Notes: generated from the sequence alone by a model not told the origin. A stretch of 64,000 nt of DNA from Calliphora vicina (GCF_958450345.1 NC_088783.1:88554895-88618894); one strand, 5' to 3'. Shown: positions 1 to 11,732, counted from the first letter of the stretch. Translations and numbers: made by a program.

Positions 1-1263
1 AGAATATAGAAAAAGTACCAAAAAGCAGCCACTTGTGGATTCCCACTCACTCGGGCTTTAAGCTTTATTTCATGTTTCTGGGTTCATTGGTGAAGAAATT
101 TCAAAAAGTACCATTCGAATAAAGAAAAAGTCTCCCCTTAGAATTCTCACTCACTTAGGACCATATATGCTTAATTTCATGTTTCTAAGTCCATTGTCAT
201 ATAAAATTGAAAAAGTACCATTAGATGAATTAAAAAGTACCTATAGTTCAGTTCTCACATTTTGGTACCCAAATATTATACACTATTCCTAACACTAACT
301 TCACTCAGATACATATCAGCTAACTTTAATGTCGATAACTGAAATAATTTAAAATCTTAAAAAAGTACCATTAGGAGAAAAGTACCAATTTCCCTTTTCT
401 TCCTTGAACACCCCTCAAGTTTGAAATTTAAAAAAATTCCATTTTGCCAAAATTGTTTATGCTACAGACATGTCTCAAACGATTGCAATCTGTGTTAATG
501 TGCCCAAGAAAAAATATGTTTTAAAAAAAGTACCAAAATGTTTACCCGGATTTGGCCCAATATACACCTATTCACTCGAGTTCCAAATAACATCCTGTTA
601 GTTAATTTTTGTATGAATCCAGGAGCCAATGTTAAAACAATTATCAAAATTGGCTTAATAATTTCAAATAAAATCCCCTTTTTGGTACCTTTTGTATCCC
701 CATTGCGGTGGTAAAATTTTATTCAAATAAAAATCTGCATCGTGGTGGGAGTTCATAATAAAATATTCGTATGTCTATGTCAAATTATAGAAAAACATAT
801 TTTATGAAAAAGTTCCAAAAATAAACACAATTTTTATCACTTAAGGGTTCGAATTTCCAAAAAGTACCAAACTTATGTTTTTTATTTTTTGATAAGTAAA
901 GAATGCGATTTAAAATTTGTTTATAGTTAAAAGATACATAGGGTGCCAAAAAAGTACCAAAATACAGTTTTTACCCGTTTTCTCCCCTAAACGGTTCGAA
1001 TTTCGAAAAAGTACGAAACACCTGTCAGCTTTTTTTTTAAATGGAGTAACATGCAATTTTAAGTTTTTTTTATATCTTTATTAGTTTTTAAGATATAAGG
1101 TTACCGAATTTACCCGTTTTTACCCTTTTTTACCCCCTAAACGTTCGAATTTCCAAAAATCCCTTCTTATCGGATAGTTTTGGGGAGGGAGGAACCCACA
1201 GTTAAAATTTCATGATTCTAGCTTCAGTCGTTTGGGCTGTGCGTAACGTTACTCTTTTATATA
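1..1263 (+). mobile_element. AAAAGTACC tandem-unit element, copy 1 (3' part)
   Basis: This is the 3' part of an element whose fuller copy lies at 48754-51831 in the same orientation. Both are built from degenerate units of roughly 110 bp containing ACTCACTT, AATTTCATGTTTCT and AAAAAGTACCATT, so the motif AAAGTACC recurs many times. The 3' end holds TTTGGGCTGTGCG, the palindrome GTAACGTTAC and a TATATA tract. A 2384-bp foldback (1264-3647) sits in that tract, and the last bases TATATAGA follow it at about 3648-3655. The 5' end lies outside the window. No coding capacity is visible. The superfamily is not established; absence of a target duplication in the second copy would fit a rolling-circle element. 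Confidence 0.7.
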
Positions 1264-3647
1264 TGGGGCATTTCATGTCAAGTGAACCAACTTTTGAAAT
1301 CGATGTCTTCCGATCGGGATGAAATTTGCACCAAGGTTAGCTCTATTGGATAGTAACTCAGACACAATTTTTCAACAACATCGGTCGAGAACTCTCTGAG
1401 TTATAGGGGGTAAAATTTTGACAATTTGGTCAAACAGGGGTTTTTTCTTATCCATGTAACTTATTACCTATTGTTCTTAGCAAAATGTGTCCCAAATAGT
1501 ATAGATAGCTATTTCTTCGATCTTTCGAAAAAAAATATTTAAAAAAAAAAAATAAAAAATTTTTAATATTTTTTTTCCAAAATCAAAAACTTTTTTGACT
1601 TTTTTTTAAAATACGTCCTTTTTTTTTTTTTTTTTTTTTTTCTTAAAATAAAGTTTAGATATTTTCCTTGAACACCTACTTGGTCGCTTAGTGGGATGCG
1701 AGTGGGATATCTATCAAAATAAATATTTTGTAACTCAAAACATAAAATTTTTGACTTTTTTTGCAAAATCAAAAACTTTGTTGACTTTTTTTTTTTCAAA
1801 ATGGACCCTTTTTTAATCTTTTTTTTTAGGTCAAACAAAAGCTTAGATATTATCCTTGAAGACCCTTTTGGTCGCTTAGTGGGATGCGAGTGGGATATCT
1901 ATCAAAATAAATATTTTTTAACTCAAGACTTACAATTTTTGACTTTTTTTTTTGCAAATACGATTTTTTTTCCAAATGGGCCCTTTTTTTAAAATTTTTT
2001 TTGGAGTCAAAAGAAAGCTTAGGTCCATTCCTTTAAGATATTTTTAGTCCCTTAGTGGGATGCGAGTGGGATATCTATCAAAATAAATATTTTGTAACAA
2101 TTTTTTAATTTTTTTTTGCAAAATCGAAATTTTTTTCCAATATGGGACTTTTTTTTAAACATTTTTTTTTGCTCAAAAGAAAGCTTAGGTCTTTTCCTTT
2201 AAGACCTATTTTGTCACTTAGGAAGATGTGAGTAGGATATCTATTAAAATAAAAATGTTGTAACTCAAGACATTCAATTATTGACTTTTTTTTTGCAAAT
2301 TCGAATTTTTTTTCAAAATGGGCCCTTTTTTAAAAATTTTTTTTTAGTCAAAAGAAAGCTTAGGTCCATTCCTTTAAGATATTTTAGGTCCCTTAGTGGG
2401 ATACGAGTGGGATATCTATCAAAATAAATATTTTGTAACTCAAGATATACAATTTTTGATTTTTTGGCAAAATCAAAAACTTTTTTGACTTTTTTTTAAA
2501 ATGGGCCCTTTTTGTAATTTTTTTTTTTTGCTATAAAGAAAGCTTAGGCCTATTCCTTTAAGATGGTTTTGATCGCTTAGTGGGATGCGAGTGGGATATA
2601 TATCAAAATAAATGTTTTGTAACTCAAGACATACAATTTTTGTGTTAAAACATTTATTTTGATAGATATCCCACTCGCATCCCACTAAGGGACTAAAAAT
2701 ATCTTAAAGGAATGGACCTAGGCTTTCTTTTGAGCAAAAAAAAAAATTAAAAAAGGGCCCATATTGGAAAAAAATTTTGATTTTGCAAAAAAAAATTAAA
2801 AAATTGTATGTATTGCGTTACAAAATATTTATTTTGATAGATATCCCACTCGCATCCCACTAAGGGACTAAAAATATCTTAAAGGAATGGACCTAAGCTT
2901 TCTTTTGACTACAAAAAAAATTTTAAAAAAAGGGCCCATTTGGAAAAAAAATCGTATTTGCAAAAAAAAAAGTCAAAAATTGTAAGTCTTGAGTTAAAAA
3001 ATATTTATTTTGATAGATATCCCACTCGCATCCCACTAAGCGACCAAAAGGGTCTTCAAGGATAATATCTAAGCTTTTGTTTGACCTAAAAAAAAAGATT
3101 AAAAAAGGGTCCATTTTGAAAAAAAAAAGTCAACAAAGTTTTTGATTTTGCAAAAAAAGTCAAAAATTTTATGTTTTGAGTTACAAAATATTTATTTTGA
3201 TAGATATCCCACTCGCATCCCACTAAGCGACCAAGTAGGTGTTCAAGGAAAATATCTAAACTTTATTTTAAGAAAAAAAAAAAAAAAAAAAAAAGGACGT
3301 ATTTTAAAAAAAAGTCAAAAAAGTTTTTGATTTCGGAAAAAAAATATTAAAAATTTTTTATTTTTTTTTTAAATATTTTTTTTTGAAAGATCGAAGAAAT
3401 AGCTATCTATACTATTTGGGACACATTTTGCTAAGAACAATAGGTAATAAGTTACATGGATAAGAAAAAACCCCTGTTTGACCAAATTGTCAAAATTTTA
3501 CCCCCTATAACTCAGAGAGTTCTCGACCGATGTTGTTGAAAAATTGTGTCTGAGTTACTATCCAATAGAGCTAACCTTGGTGCAAATTTCATCCCGATCG
3601 GAAGACATCGATTTCAAAAGTTGGTTCACTTGACATGAAATGCCCCA
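1264..3647. mobile_element. Foldback element FB-1 with long inverted arms
   Basis: The ends are inverted copies starting TGGGGCATTTCATG, and homology runs over hundreds of bases on each side (about 1264-1600 against 3310-3647) before continuing through repeated inner units. TATATA flanks both ends (1258-1263, 3648-3653), so the target duplication is six bases or is part of a TA-rich target. Poly(T)/poly(A) tracts alternate with a conserved segment in the middle. No transposase is present. It is a non-autonomous foldback-type DNA element. A truncated relative lies at 18610-19091. Confidence 0.85.
1670..3240. repeat. Units of about 180 bp inside FB-1, six one way and four inverted
   Basis: The segment GGGATGCGAGTGGGATAT begins near 1693, 1881, 2057, 2222 (diverged), 2398 and 2582. 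Its reverse complement occurs near 2666, 2845, 3020 and 3205. Spacing is about 165-190 bp. The orientation switches near 2640. Unequal unit numbers in the two arms suggest expansion or loss by slippage or recombination. Confidence 0.85.
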
Positions 3648-3655
3648 TATATAGA

Positions 3656-4387
3656 TAAGATCATGATTCACTTTATCGAATGTCTTACTGAAATCCATAT
3701 AGATAGTGTCAGTTTGTAAGCCGGAATAAAAATATGTTATCCCTGAAGTTGTAAATTCCAATAAATTAGTGGTAGCTGAACAACCTTTCCTAAATCAGTG
3801 CTGGAATAGATATAGAAATGATGCAACTTGATGTGATAATGTTTCAGTTACTATTTTCTCAAAAAGCTATAACTCTATAATTAGAAATATTGGATCTGCT
3901 TCCGGATTTGAACAAAGGAATAATATATGATTTTTTCCAGAAATCAGAAAAATAACCATTGGAAAGTGATGCGTTAAATAAGTATGTTAAGGGCAATACA
4001 AACGGATATAAACACTTCAGAAGAACCATCGGGACCATATTTATCTGAACATTTTAATTTCCGTATAGCTGTCATAACAGTTGATGTATGTATTGCTGGA
4101 CAATTTATTTGAGTCGCTTCAAATATTGGATACGGATAATTAGATAATTGATTCAGGCTCTTATTAGAATACGAAGAGGAAAAGAAGTCAGCAAAAATTT
4201 CACAAATCTCCGAATCATTTGAAGATTCTATGTCACCAAATTTCATCATAGATGGATATCCAGATACTCGACGTTTCGAATTGACGAACTGATAGAATGA
4301 TTTAGGATTATTTTTGAAATTTCTCTTTACTTTAAAAATATAATTATTGTAACATTGGATATCTGCTAAATTGTAAGCTGGTCTGTA
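3656..4387 (-). pseudogene. Jockey/CR1-group LINE, linker and start of reverse transcriptase
   Basis: The minus strand encodes the segment between endonuclease and RT (FYQFVNSKR, then KLKCSDKYGPDGS) and then the first RT blocks. These include a QH-FRKGCSATTNLLEFT region and IYMDFSKTFDKVNHDL, the palm motif with its first catalytic Asp. Frames are broken between about 3760 and 3975. RT then stops at the TATATAGA end of the AAAAGTACC element, so the catalytic YADD part is missing from this window. The linker continues on the other side of the 4388-6330 insertion. Family rank (Jockey or CR1) is inferred from motif style. Confidence 0.8.
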
Positions 4388-4601
4388 GTGCGATTCACTA
4401 ACTTTTAACGAACCGACAATCGTAATGTTTATCGACATAAATAATCGCTTGTAGTAACGATAGTGTGATTCAGTAATTTATTTTTAACGATTGTTTAAGA
4501 TATGACATCTCTGTCTACAAAATATCAAAATAAGCGAAAAGCAGAAAACCATCATTTGACACACAATGAAATAATTAACCAGTGGTGTAGTGAGTACAAC
4601 G

Positions 4602-4967
4602 CACAGTGGTATGAGAAAAAAGATGGAAATAAATCTGTAACTTCTAAACCCTTACGCCCATTTGAATGAAATTTCACATGCACAAAGAGGAAATGTAGTC
4701 GAGTTTAAGTTTTGAATTGGGACCTAATGACCCCACCAGGAGCGGGACCAGGGGTTCCCAAAGTAGGACACCTCGGGTATGTTCAATTTTTAAAATGATC
4801 CTATTTCTTCGTTTGTGTTCCGATTTAAAAAGATTACACATACAGAATCTTCTCGTCGAGCACTACATACACCTCCTCTTTGCGCATGTGAAATTTCATT
4901 CAAATGGGCGTAAGGGTTTAGAAGTTACATATTTATTTCCCTCTTATTTTATTCTCATACCACTGTG
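4602..4967. mobile_element. Transib-like MITE (CACAGTGG ends, 5-bp duplication CAACG)
   Basis: The inverted ends start CACAGTGGTATGAGAA and are flanked by CAACG on both sides (4597-4601, 4968-4972). Inverted homology covers about 85 bases. The middle, with AAAGTAGGACACCTCGG, is shared with longer relatives at 16790-17760 (opposite strand) and 50609-51590, so this is an internally deleted copy. Transib elements are known for 5-bp duplications and CACWRTG-type ends related to the V(D)J heptamer CACAGTG. The assignment rests on those two features only; no transposase is seen. Confidence 0.6.
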
Positions 4968-5017
4968 CAACGTTGACTAGCAATCGGAAGGTTGTTGGTT
5001 CGACACATGGCTGCGAC

Positions 5018-5825
5018 TAGAGTGATCAAATATTCGACATATACAAAAAACCGGTTTTCGAATAATTCGAAAAAGCGTAAATTTTAAAAACCGGTTTTGG
5101 GTTTGTTCTCTCAAAAACCGGTTCGAATAACCGGTTTTTTCAATTTATGAATTCAGGTATAAATTAAGCTTAAATACCTTTATTTATTAAAACTAATTAA
5201 AAAATCGTTCATTCAGTCTTTTAAAAATTAATTTAAGATAACCTTAATTTATTTAACATAACTTTAAATTTATTTTTGATTAAAAAATAAACAGAAATAA
5301 CACGTTCAGTTTAAGTGGGATTTAATTTATTTTAACTTTTTGAAATTTTTTCCAAATAATCAAAATCTTTTTTTAAGTAGCTAGTTGTTACAATATTAGA
5401 TCTTTTAAGTGGATTTTAAACATCTTAATGTTAAACTGAGCTGAGCTTCTAAATTTTGCGAGTCACTTTCAACATATTCCAAATCAGATGAACTTTCATT
5501 TAGTTCTGACTGTTTAAAATTTTCAAAAACTCTATTAAAAAGTTTTTCTGCATATAACAATGCGAATTCATTACAGTTAAAAAACTAGCAGATTATTTTT
5601 AGATCGATATATTTTCTGACTATCTGCCAAAGTTTGTTTACATTAGTTTTTTAATTTAAATATAACACAAACAAATTATTCGATTTTGTCGATAATTCGA
5701 GACAAAAAACTCGGTTTGTCGAATAACTAGAATACCGGCCTTTTAAAAAAACCGGTTTAAAAAAACCAGAAAATTGGAAAAAAAACGGTTTTTCGAATAA
5801 TTCGAAAACCGTTTTGACCACTCTA
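5018..5825. mobile_element. hAT MITE, TAGAGTG ends, 8-bp duplication GCTGCGAC
   Basis: The ends read TAGAGTGATCAAA and, inverted, TGACCACTCTA. GCTGCGAC is duplicated perfectly (5010-5017, 5826-5833). Both subterminal regions carry many AACCGGTTTT and TTCGAATAATTCGAA motifs, probably transposase-binding repeats. The interior shares sequence, on the opposite strand, with 42860-42985, where it reads as a transposase fragment. Confidence 0.9.
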
Positions 5826-6330
5826 GCTGCGACATACTTTTTTTATTTATTTTTTTAGTAAATACTTAATTTTATAAATAATTCTAATAACAAAACAACT
5901 TATTTCCGCCCAAAATGTAAAGGATTACTTTTGGGACATCGCGAACAAAAACAAGTACTTCTTCTAGGTGAATAATTAGTATAATCTTCAAATTCCCCTA
6001 TTTTCCAGCTTATTTTTTTATATTTTATTGTAAATATTAATATGTTAAGTAAACAAAATTCTATTTCCATTATTTTTACGATAGTTCCAGCTACAAAAGA
6101 TGAAGATGACGAAGAAAAAATTGCAAATACACTTTATCGATTAAATAAACACAACTTAAATTATTGTCGCTAACATAACGAAAAAAAACTGCTTAAAGGT
6201 TAAAGTCAGCTGTTAGCCTTCAACCGACGGCGAAGGTCGTTAAAAATGTTACTGAATAGCAAATTCGATAAATTTTCGTTATATTTATTTTAACGATACG
6301 ATTATCGTTATAAAAGTTAGTGAATCGCAC

Positions 6331-7545
6331 TACTGGATACTGAATATCTCGCGTAATCATCTGATAGACCAGATTTCCAGTATTTTTTATAATGTTTATT
6401 TTTCAAATTTAAACTTGTAAGCTGCGTGATGTTCCAAGGCGGACCATTAGGAATTGTTTCCTTCATCATTGGAATAGATGAGTTAAAACGTTTAAATAAG
6501 CCATCATAAAATTGATTTAGAATTAGATGAATGTTATGGGGTCTTAAATTGTTATTAGGATTAATTTCGAACCAATTTTCCGTTGAGAATAGGTGATTTA
6601 ATTTGGAATAATCTGCTTTCTTAAAGTCAAATACTTTTTCCTCATTTAGAGCAGGTTTTGCCGATACTTGAGCTTTTACATATGCACTAATTTCAAGAGT
6701 AGGGTGATAAGCATATTCTGGTGTAGATAAAGGATTAATGCGTCAATTACATTAAATTCATCAGGTTGATCTACAAACACTAAATCCAGTAGTTTTACTA
6801 ATGAATTCGGTGTACTATTTATTTGAAAAAGTACCAAATCTGCAATGGAATCTAATAGGTCTACATTTGATTCGGAATTTATTGATGGACTTAAAACACA
6901 AGAATCAGGAGTTTTGCATCACATTATGTTCGGCATATTAAAGTCTCCTAGAACAATAATCATGTCATCAGGTTTGGATAGTTTTACTACGAGCTTTATA
7001 GCTGTAGCGTGTAGTTCATATATGTGGATACTTGACGTAGGAGGAATATACGAGCATGTGATAACTACAGTCCTAAATTTATTTTTGACACATGTAGCGA
7101 TGAATTCGATATCTTGGACAACATTAAGGATTATTTCTTCTGAACGAAAAAGAGTTGAGACGGCAATCAAAACTCCGCCACCTTCCTTTTCAACTCTATC
7201 GCGTCTATAAATATGGAATTTACTGCACATTATTTCGGAATTGTGGATCCTCTTCTCAGGTTTATCACGGAGCCATGTTTCAGTTAGAACTATGATGTTA
7301 TGCTCAATGTCAAAGCTTTGATGATAAAATTACTTTAATTTTGTATTCATGCCACGAACATTCTGATAACCGATAGAGATTAATGTAAGATTATTAGATT
7401 GATCAAGTCTACATTTAGCATTTAACGGTTTACTCAATTCAATTAGTTTTTTGGATTGTAATCAACAGCCTTAGGAAGAGTAATATTGTTGTCTTCACGA
7501 CAAATAAATTGACGAACAGTTGAATTTTTTGGTCAAAAATTTGGA
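6331..7545 (-). pseudogene. Jockey/CR1-group LINE ORF2, AP-type endonuclease and linker
   Basis: Read leftward from about 7450, the minus strand encodes the opening of an AP-like endonuclease (a NIIVLTETWL block). A continuous 103-residue frame at 6919-7230 follows, with RDRVEKEGGGVLIAV, YIPPTSS and VLGDFNMPNI; the GDFN Asp/Asn pair is the conserved catalytic element of this fold. Linker sequence continues to 6340 (PPWN, YWKSGLS) with frameshifts. The enzyme would nick target DNA for target-primed reverse transcription. Frame breaks near 7230-7330 and 6740 mark it as dead. Confidence 0.85.
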
Positions 7546-7549
7546 TGTG

Positions 7550-8260
7550 CTAATCGGTCAAAAATATAAAAATAGGAGAAATAATTTTTAGAAGCTTGGG
7601 TGTCACAATTGCAGTAAATGGATTTATAGACTGATTATTAACATTTGAGTTTGTTGTGACGTTAGAGGAAGTAGACGGTAAAGGAGTAAGTATTAGTTCA
7701 GGAGGATGAATATTTGTAGTTTGATCAGTAGCAGAAGGATTGACTGTAATCGATTTTGGAGGAACCATTATCAAATTAGCAGGAGCCATGTTTGTATTCT
7801 GATCAAGAACAACATTCGCGTAAGTTGCGATATCTGAGGATGGAATAACAACAATTGGATTTGGAGAAATAGCCATAGAAATTTGACCACTATTTGGAGT
7901 TTGATTTTGTGTGTAAGATTGAGTAGTAGAAAACTGATTGGGAGCAACAACATCAGAGTTCATAGGAGGTGTTGATGATGACTTAGCAGTTCTTTTACGT
8001 TTGGGTTTCGGTGAGGCAGCAAAAGTGTCTAAATTTGTGAAAAGTTCACCATATTTAGTCAATTTACCTTGTAACGATGAGAAATCCTTCTTAATTCCAT
8101 CAAACTCTGCTTTGTAACTTTTAAAGAAATTGTAGAATTCGATACCAATTATTCTGCAGCTTGGACATGTCCATTGAATGTTTTTAGTTTTATCGGATAG
8201 AGCATCTGCATCACGTGCTTTGAGTCCACTACATTTTAAAACAGTGATGTTCAAAAATAA
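7550..8260 (-). pseudogene. LINE ORF1 protein with partial PHD-like finger, 5'-truncated
   Basis: The 234-residue frame begins inside a zinc-finger segment: KCSGLKARDADAL, then WTCPSCR, the end of a PHD-like finger typical of ORF1 in this LINE group. A helical stretch (FYNFFKSYKAEFDGIKKDF) and a basic KPKRKRTAK segment follow. After that comes a long Ser/Thr/Asn/Pro-rich low-complexity tail. ORF1 proteins of this kind bind the element's RNA. The upstream part of the finger is missing, so the copy is truncated at about 8260. It ends 20-30 bases before the ORF2 region, the usual order. Confidence 0.75.
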
Positions 8261-8692
8261 AAATTAAGATGTATTGGTAAGAGAGCTACCCAGCAAACAT
8301 AATGTCAAACACTTAAAATAATAACAAAATGAAGAAAGTTTAGATTTAGAATTTTTGTCAAATAAAACCAATTTATTAAATGAATGTAATTTAAATTTTA
8401 AGGAAATGAAAAAATATACATTGTATATTTTCATATTTATTTTTGACTTTATTTTATTGTGTTCAATTGTAATTGAAACGCGTGTGTTTGCTATGCTTCG
8501 TCCAAAAACCAACCAACAACAATGCTTAATGAATTTCTTAAAAAAATTAGACATTTGTTATGCTCTTTTAAAGAGAATAAGAATATGTGTGTTGTTACTC
8601 AGCGCGAAAGCACAATGAAATGAACATCATTGTTTTAAAAGGTAATTTCCCAAACACAACCAACAGAAAACCATACGTTCATCACTGGGGAT
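8261..8692. other. No identifiable feature
   Basis: AT-rich sequence between the truncated LINE and the next hAT element. CTACCCAGCAAACATAATG at 8287 resembles the MITE end at 52288-52590 but no matching right end was found. Overlapping open frames on both strands here show no recognisable domain. Confidence 0.5.
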
Positions 8693-9640
8693 TAGGGTAT
8701 TCAATTAATCGGGTTTCTGGTTTAATCGGTTAATCGAGCAAATAATTAATCGAGGTATAGATTTATTCGGTTAATAATCGGTTAATTTAAAATTATTCGA
8801 TTAACCGAATAATTTCTATTTTCATTTTAAATTGAAAATACAACAACGAATTTTGTGTACAAAAACATAAAAATAGCAAATGTATTTGAGATCATTTTTG
8901 TAAACATATCGCATATTTGCTGCAATAACGTCATAACTCAAAATCCGTGTTTTATGAACTGAGTAATACAAAATACGCGCTTTCATATAGTTTCATCATT
9001 TTGCAAAAAGTCAATTATTTTTTGTGTAAGAGTGATTTTTTTTTGTTGTAAACATCAAAATTAAAATTCATGTTTTCTCGCATATTTGATAAGTAAAAAT
9101 TTGGGTTAAATGCAGATTAGAAAGATATTAACATCTACTATTTATATTTCTGAAATCGCATGATTTGTTCAAAATTTATTTAAGAAATAGTAAAATGTCA
9201 TAAAATATTTAAAGACGTTTTTCTCGAAACGACTTTTTTTTTGAATTATGACGTTGTTGCAGAAAATGAGCGATGTGTGAGTTTTTTAGGGTTTTAGTGA
9301 GATCTTCTGAAATAATCTTTTATACATGTAAATACAAACAAAGTTTCAAATACATGTGAGTTAAATATGCCAGTTGTTATACATACTCACTAATCATGTT
9401 TATAGGATGTTCAAAAAATATCTAATTTTAATTTGAAATTTGTATTTGAATTGAAACGGAAAAATAAATGCAAAACATTTTTTAAAGTGCAAAAAAAAGG
9501 AATTTCGGTTAATCGGCTAATCGACACAAATTAATCGGTTTATTTGTTATTTGAAAATCGACAATTTCAAATTATTCGAACAGTTAACCGTCCAAAATTA
9601 ATCGGTTAACCGATTAACGGTTAATCGATTGAATACCCTA
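8693..9640. mobile_element. Non-autonomous hAT, TAGGGTATTC family, duplication CTGGGGAT
   Basis: The ends are TAGGGTATTCAATTAATCG and its inverse, with a perfect 8-bp duplication CTGGGGAT (8685-8692, 9641-9648). Subterminal regions are dense in GGTTAATCG/CGATTAACC motifs. It belongs with the elements at 33149-34482 and 54607-60124 by its terminal ten bases, but its interior shows no transposase fragment. Confidence 0.9.
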
Positions 9641-9884
9641 CTGGGGATACTACAATTTTATTTATACAGTCCATATCAAATGTTATTCAATACACACACC
9701 ACAGGATTATAGGATTAAGGAATATTGGCAATGTTGCGAATAGTTAGTAAAGACACAAACCAAAGTTTAGTACTAAATATTACAATTTGAACAGAGTGGC
9801 AATGTTGTGGACAAATCAATCAATGTGGTTTGGTAGCTTTGTCAATTGACAAATAACAAGTAACAGAGCTACATATATTCGGCT

Positions 9885-9965
9885 GTGCGGAATCTTATAT
9901 ACCCTTCACCAAAGTATACCTTCATATAAATAATAAATACAAGACCTACATTGATGAAGGTTTGT
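9885..9965 (-). mobile_element. Fragment of Helentron-like family B
   Basis: ATTCGGCTGTGCGGAAT, a hairpin, is followed by CTTATATACCCTTCACC, as at the 3' end of the copies at 12085-12656 and 54817-55657. Only the terminal portion remains. The rest of 9649-10147 holds nothing I recognise. Confidence 0.6.
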
Positions 9966-10147
9966 GTATCTATTTATAAATATATACGTCTTTACGCATG
10001 CACAATTGTATGTTGAAAAAAAATAACAACAACAAAAATAAACCTAACGCACTCAAATACATACAAATTATGCACGCGTGCCTTTGATTTGTAATTTTCA
10101 TTTCATTCCACATTGTAGAATGTTGTTGTTGGGTGTTTGTGCTGTTT

Positions 10148-11732
10148 CAGTGTTGCCACCAAGACAATTATAAACTACACTGCCTCATGCCAAAATTACA
10201 CATACGAGAAAAAATTACACATGTAAATAAATTTTCGTGATTTCAATAGGAGATATTGTCATGAATATAAAAGGTTTGTCACAGTGAACTCTGGGATGTT
10301 TGGACCAAATACGATCACTTTATTGTCAATGGACAATTTTCACTTGCGGTGATTTTAATTTATCCAGGAATTGGATTTTTTAGTGAACTTTTCTAATTTA
10401 ATGAATTCTTGAGATCAGTCAAATATGTCAATCCCAAATACGCCTTTAACAATTATTAATCAATGTCCATTTTAATTTATTTCTAATTTATATTAAGTGC
10501 TTTGAAATCAGTTTTGTTTTCAGTTTCAAAAATAAATATTTTTTACTATTTGTTTAAAAATTATAGCTCTGATCTTTTTCCTTCCCAGTAAATACTTTAC
10601 CATAAAATCTTGTAACGTTTATATTATTAAAATTTGTAGTTATAAATTTGAAATAAAGCTTCCAAAATAGTAAGTCAATTTTATTGTTTATTATTTAAAA
10701 TACAAACCAGAAACCACACAGACAATAGCATAAACTCAAAACGGTTCTTACGGGTATAAAAAATAACTGGAAACAATTTGTAAATAAATTTTTCTCACAC
10801 AAATTCCTACGTTCTTGTTTTATTTTTCTTAAGACTGGCTAACGTTACCCCGAAATAACTGCAATTACCGTTACCGATATAATAGTTTATACCGTTACCC
10901 TTATTCTATAAACAATTTAAAATCATAAAAATACAAATTTTCGATTTTGGTTATTACAAATTGTTATTGGAAAACGTTAATTTCCAAGATAACGAAAATT
11001 AACGTTTTTCCAATAACAATTTGTAATAACTTGTAAAAATGTACAGTTATTGAATAGTATTTGTTGTTTTATATTTTTTTTCATGTTAAAAGTCTTATAT
11101 GTATATAAACTAAAATTTAGTTTCTGTTACCAATATTACGCAAACAAAACTATCACAAACGCCGAAATGTCCATCTGAAAAACCAAACATAGCAATCTCC
11201 AAATTACTTATCGTATTTTTCTGCAAACCTTAATGTTAATTTAGTTCAAACTTGATTCATATCTTCATCTTATATATAAATAGACCAAACGTTTTTTTGT
11301 GGTACACTTTTTAGTATGTTATTGTCCACCAATATTAATAAAACATATTGTTTTCGAATTTCGGCCACCGGGATTTCCTAGTACATATAATTCCATTATA
11401 CTGAGTAACAAGCGAGTACAATATAATAAATATGAATACATTTAGAGATACTGGATTTGTATTTATCAACTAAAATAGAGGATATAGCTACTTTCCCTCA
11501 TATAAATGTACATATTTATTTCAGTCGGTTTTGAAATCTGAACAATCCATAATTCATTCATTCAATTAAAATCCAAAATATAGATAAAAGACATACATTG
11601 ACAATATATTTTGGATATAATTGGAATTTAAAATTACACATGAATTACACATTCACTCAATTACACATGGGCTACACATCCAAGTTAAAATTACACACAA
11701 TATGTGTAATTACACATGAAGTGGCAACACTG
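10148..11732. mobile_element. Non-autonomous hAT, CAGTGTTGCCAC ends, duplication TGCTGTTT
   Basis: The ends CAGTGTTGCCACC and GTGGCAACACTG are inverted, with a perfect 8-bp duplication TGCTGTTT (10140-10147, 11733-11740). The motif ATTACACAT is repeated within about 110 bp of each end (for example 10193, 10213, 11633, 11645, 11660, 11710), as expected for subterminal transposase-binding sites. No transposase frame is visible in the 1.6 kb interior. Confidence 0.9.
10951..11030. repeat. Near-perfect 33-bp hairpin
   Basis: The left arm (10951-10983, containing AATTGTTATTGGAAAACG) and the right arm (10997-11029, containing CGTTTTTCCAATAACAATT) pair with about one mismatch around a 13-base loop. 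It lies inside the hAT element. The size and pairing resemble a small-RNA precursor, but a degenerate nested MITE would look the same. Confidence 0.7.

Larger units (their letters stand above)
4576..5845 (+). repeat. tRNA-Ala-like (SINE-like) sequence, split by two transposons
   Basis: If the two inner elements are removed, a tRNA-like stretch remains: an A-box-like TGGTGTAGTGAGTAC near 4582, an anticodon loop CTAGCAA (anticodon AGC) near 4977 and a B-box-like GGTTCGACACA near 4998. It is followed after 5833 by a T-run that could end Pol III transcription. The Transib-like MITE entered at CAACG and the hAT MITE at GCTGCGAC. Stem pairing is weak, so a SINE head or tRNA pseudogene is more likely than a functional tRNA. 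Confidence 0.45.
4388..6330. mobile_element. TIR DNA element with TA target duplication, inserted in the LINE
   Basis: The terminal inverted repeats begin GTGCGATTCACTAACTTTTA at 4388 and in reverse complement at 6330, flanked by TA (4386-4387 and 6331-6332). A diverged second copy of the end motif lies inside each end (about 4464 and 6239). Small open stretches are visible: a frame from the ATG at 4503 (MTSLSTKYQNKRK...) and a short frame ending near 6170 with ATKDEDDEEKIANTL. These could be remains of a transposase gene with short introns, but no DDE motif is visible. The insertion splits the LINE linker, which reads on in frame across it. Confidence 0.75.

Noticed and set aside
1670..3240. 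CRISPR-like array of regularly spaced repeats
   Set aside because: The repeated segments of about 20 bp lie within 180-bp units that are similar throughout, invert halfway, and belong to a eukaryotic foldback element.
1563..3330. Lys/Phe-rich open frames inside the FB-1 foldback
   Set aside because: They are produced by poly(A)/poly(T) tracts and appear as mirror pairs in the two arms.
6845..7210. 121-residue plus-strand frame over the LINE endonuclease
   Set aside because: It is the antisense shadow of the minus-strand endonuclease, which has recognisable motifs.
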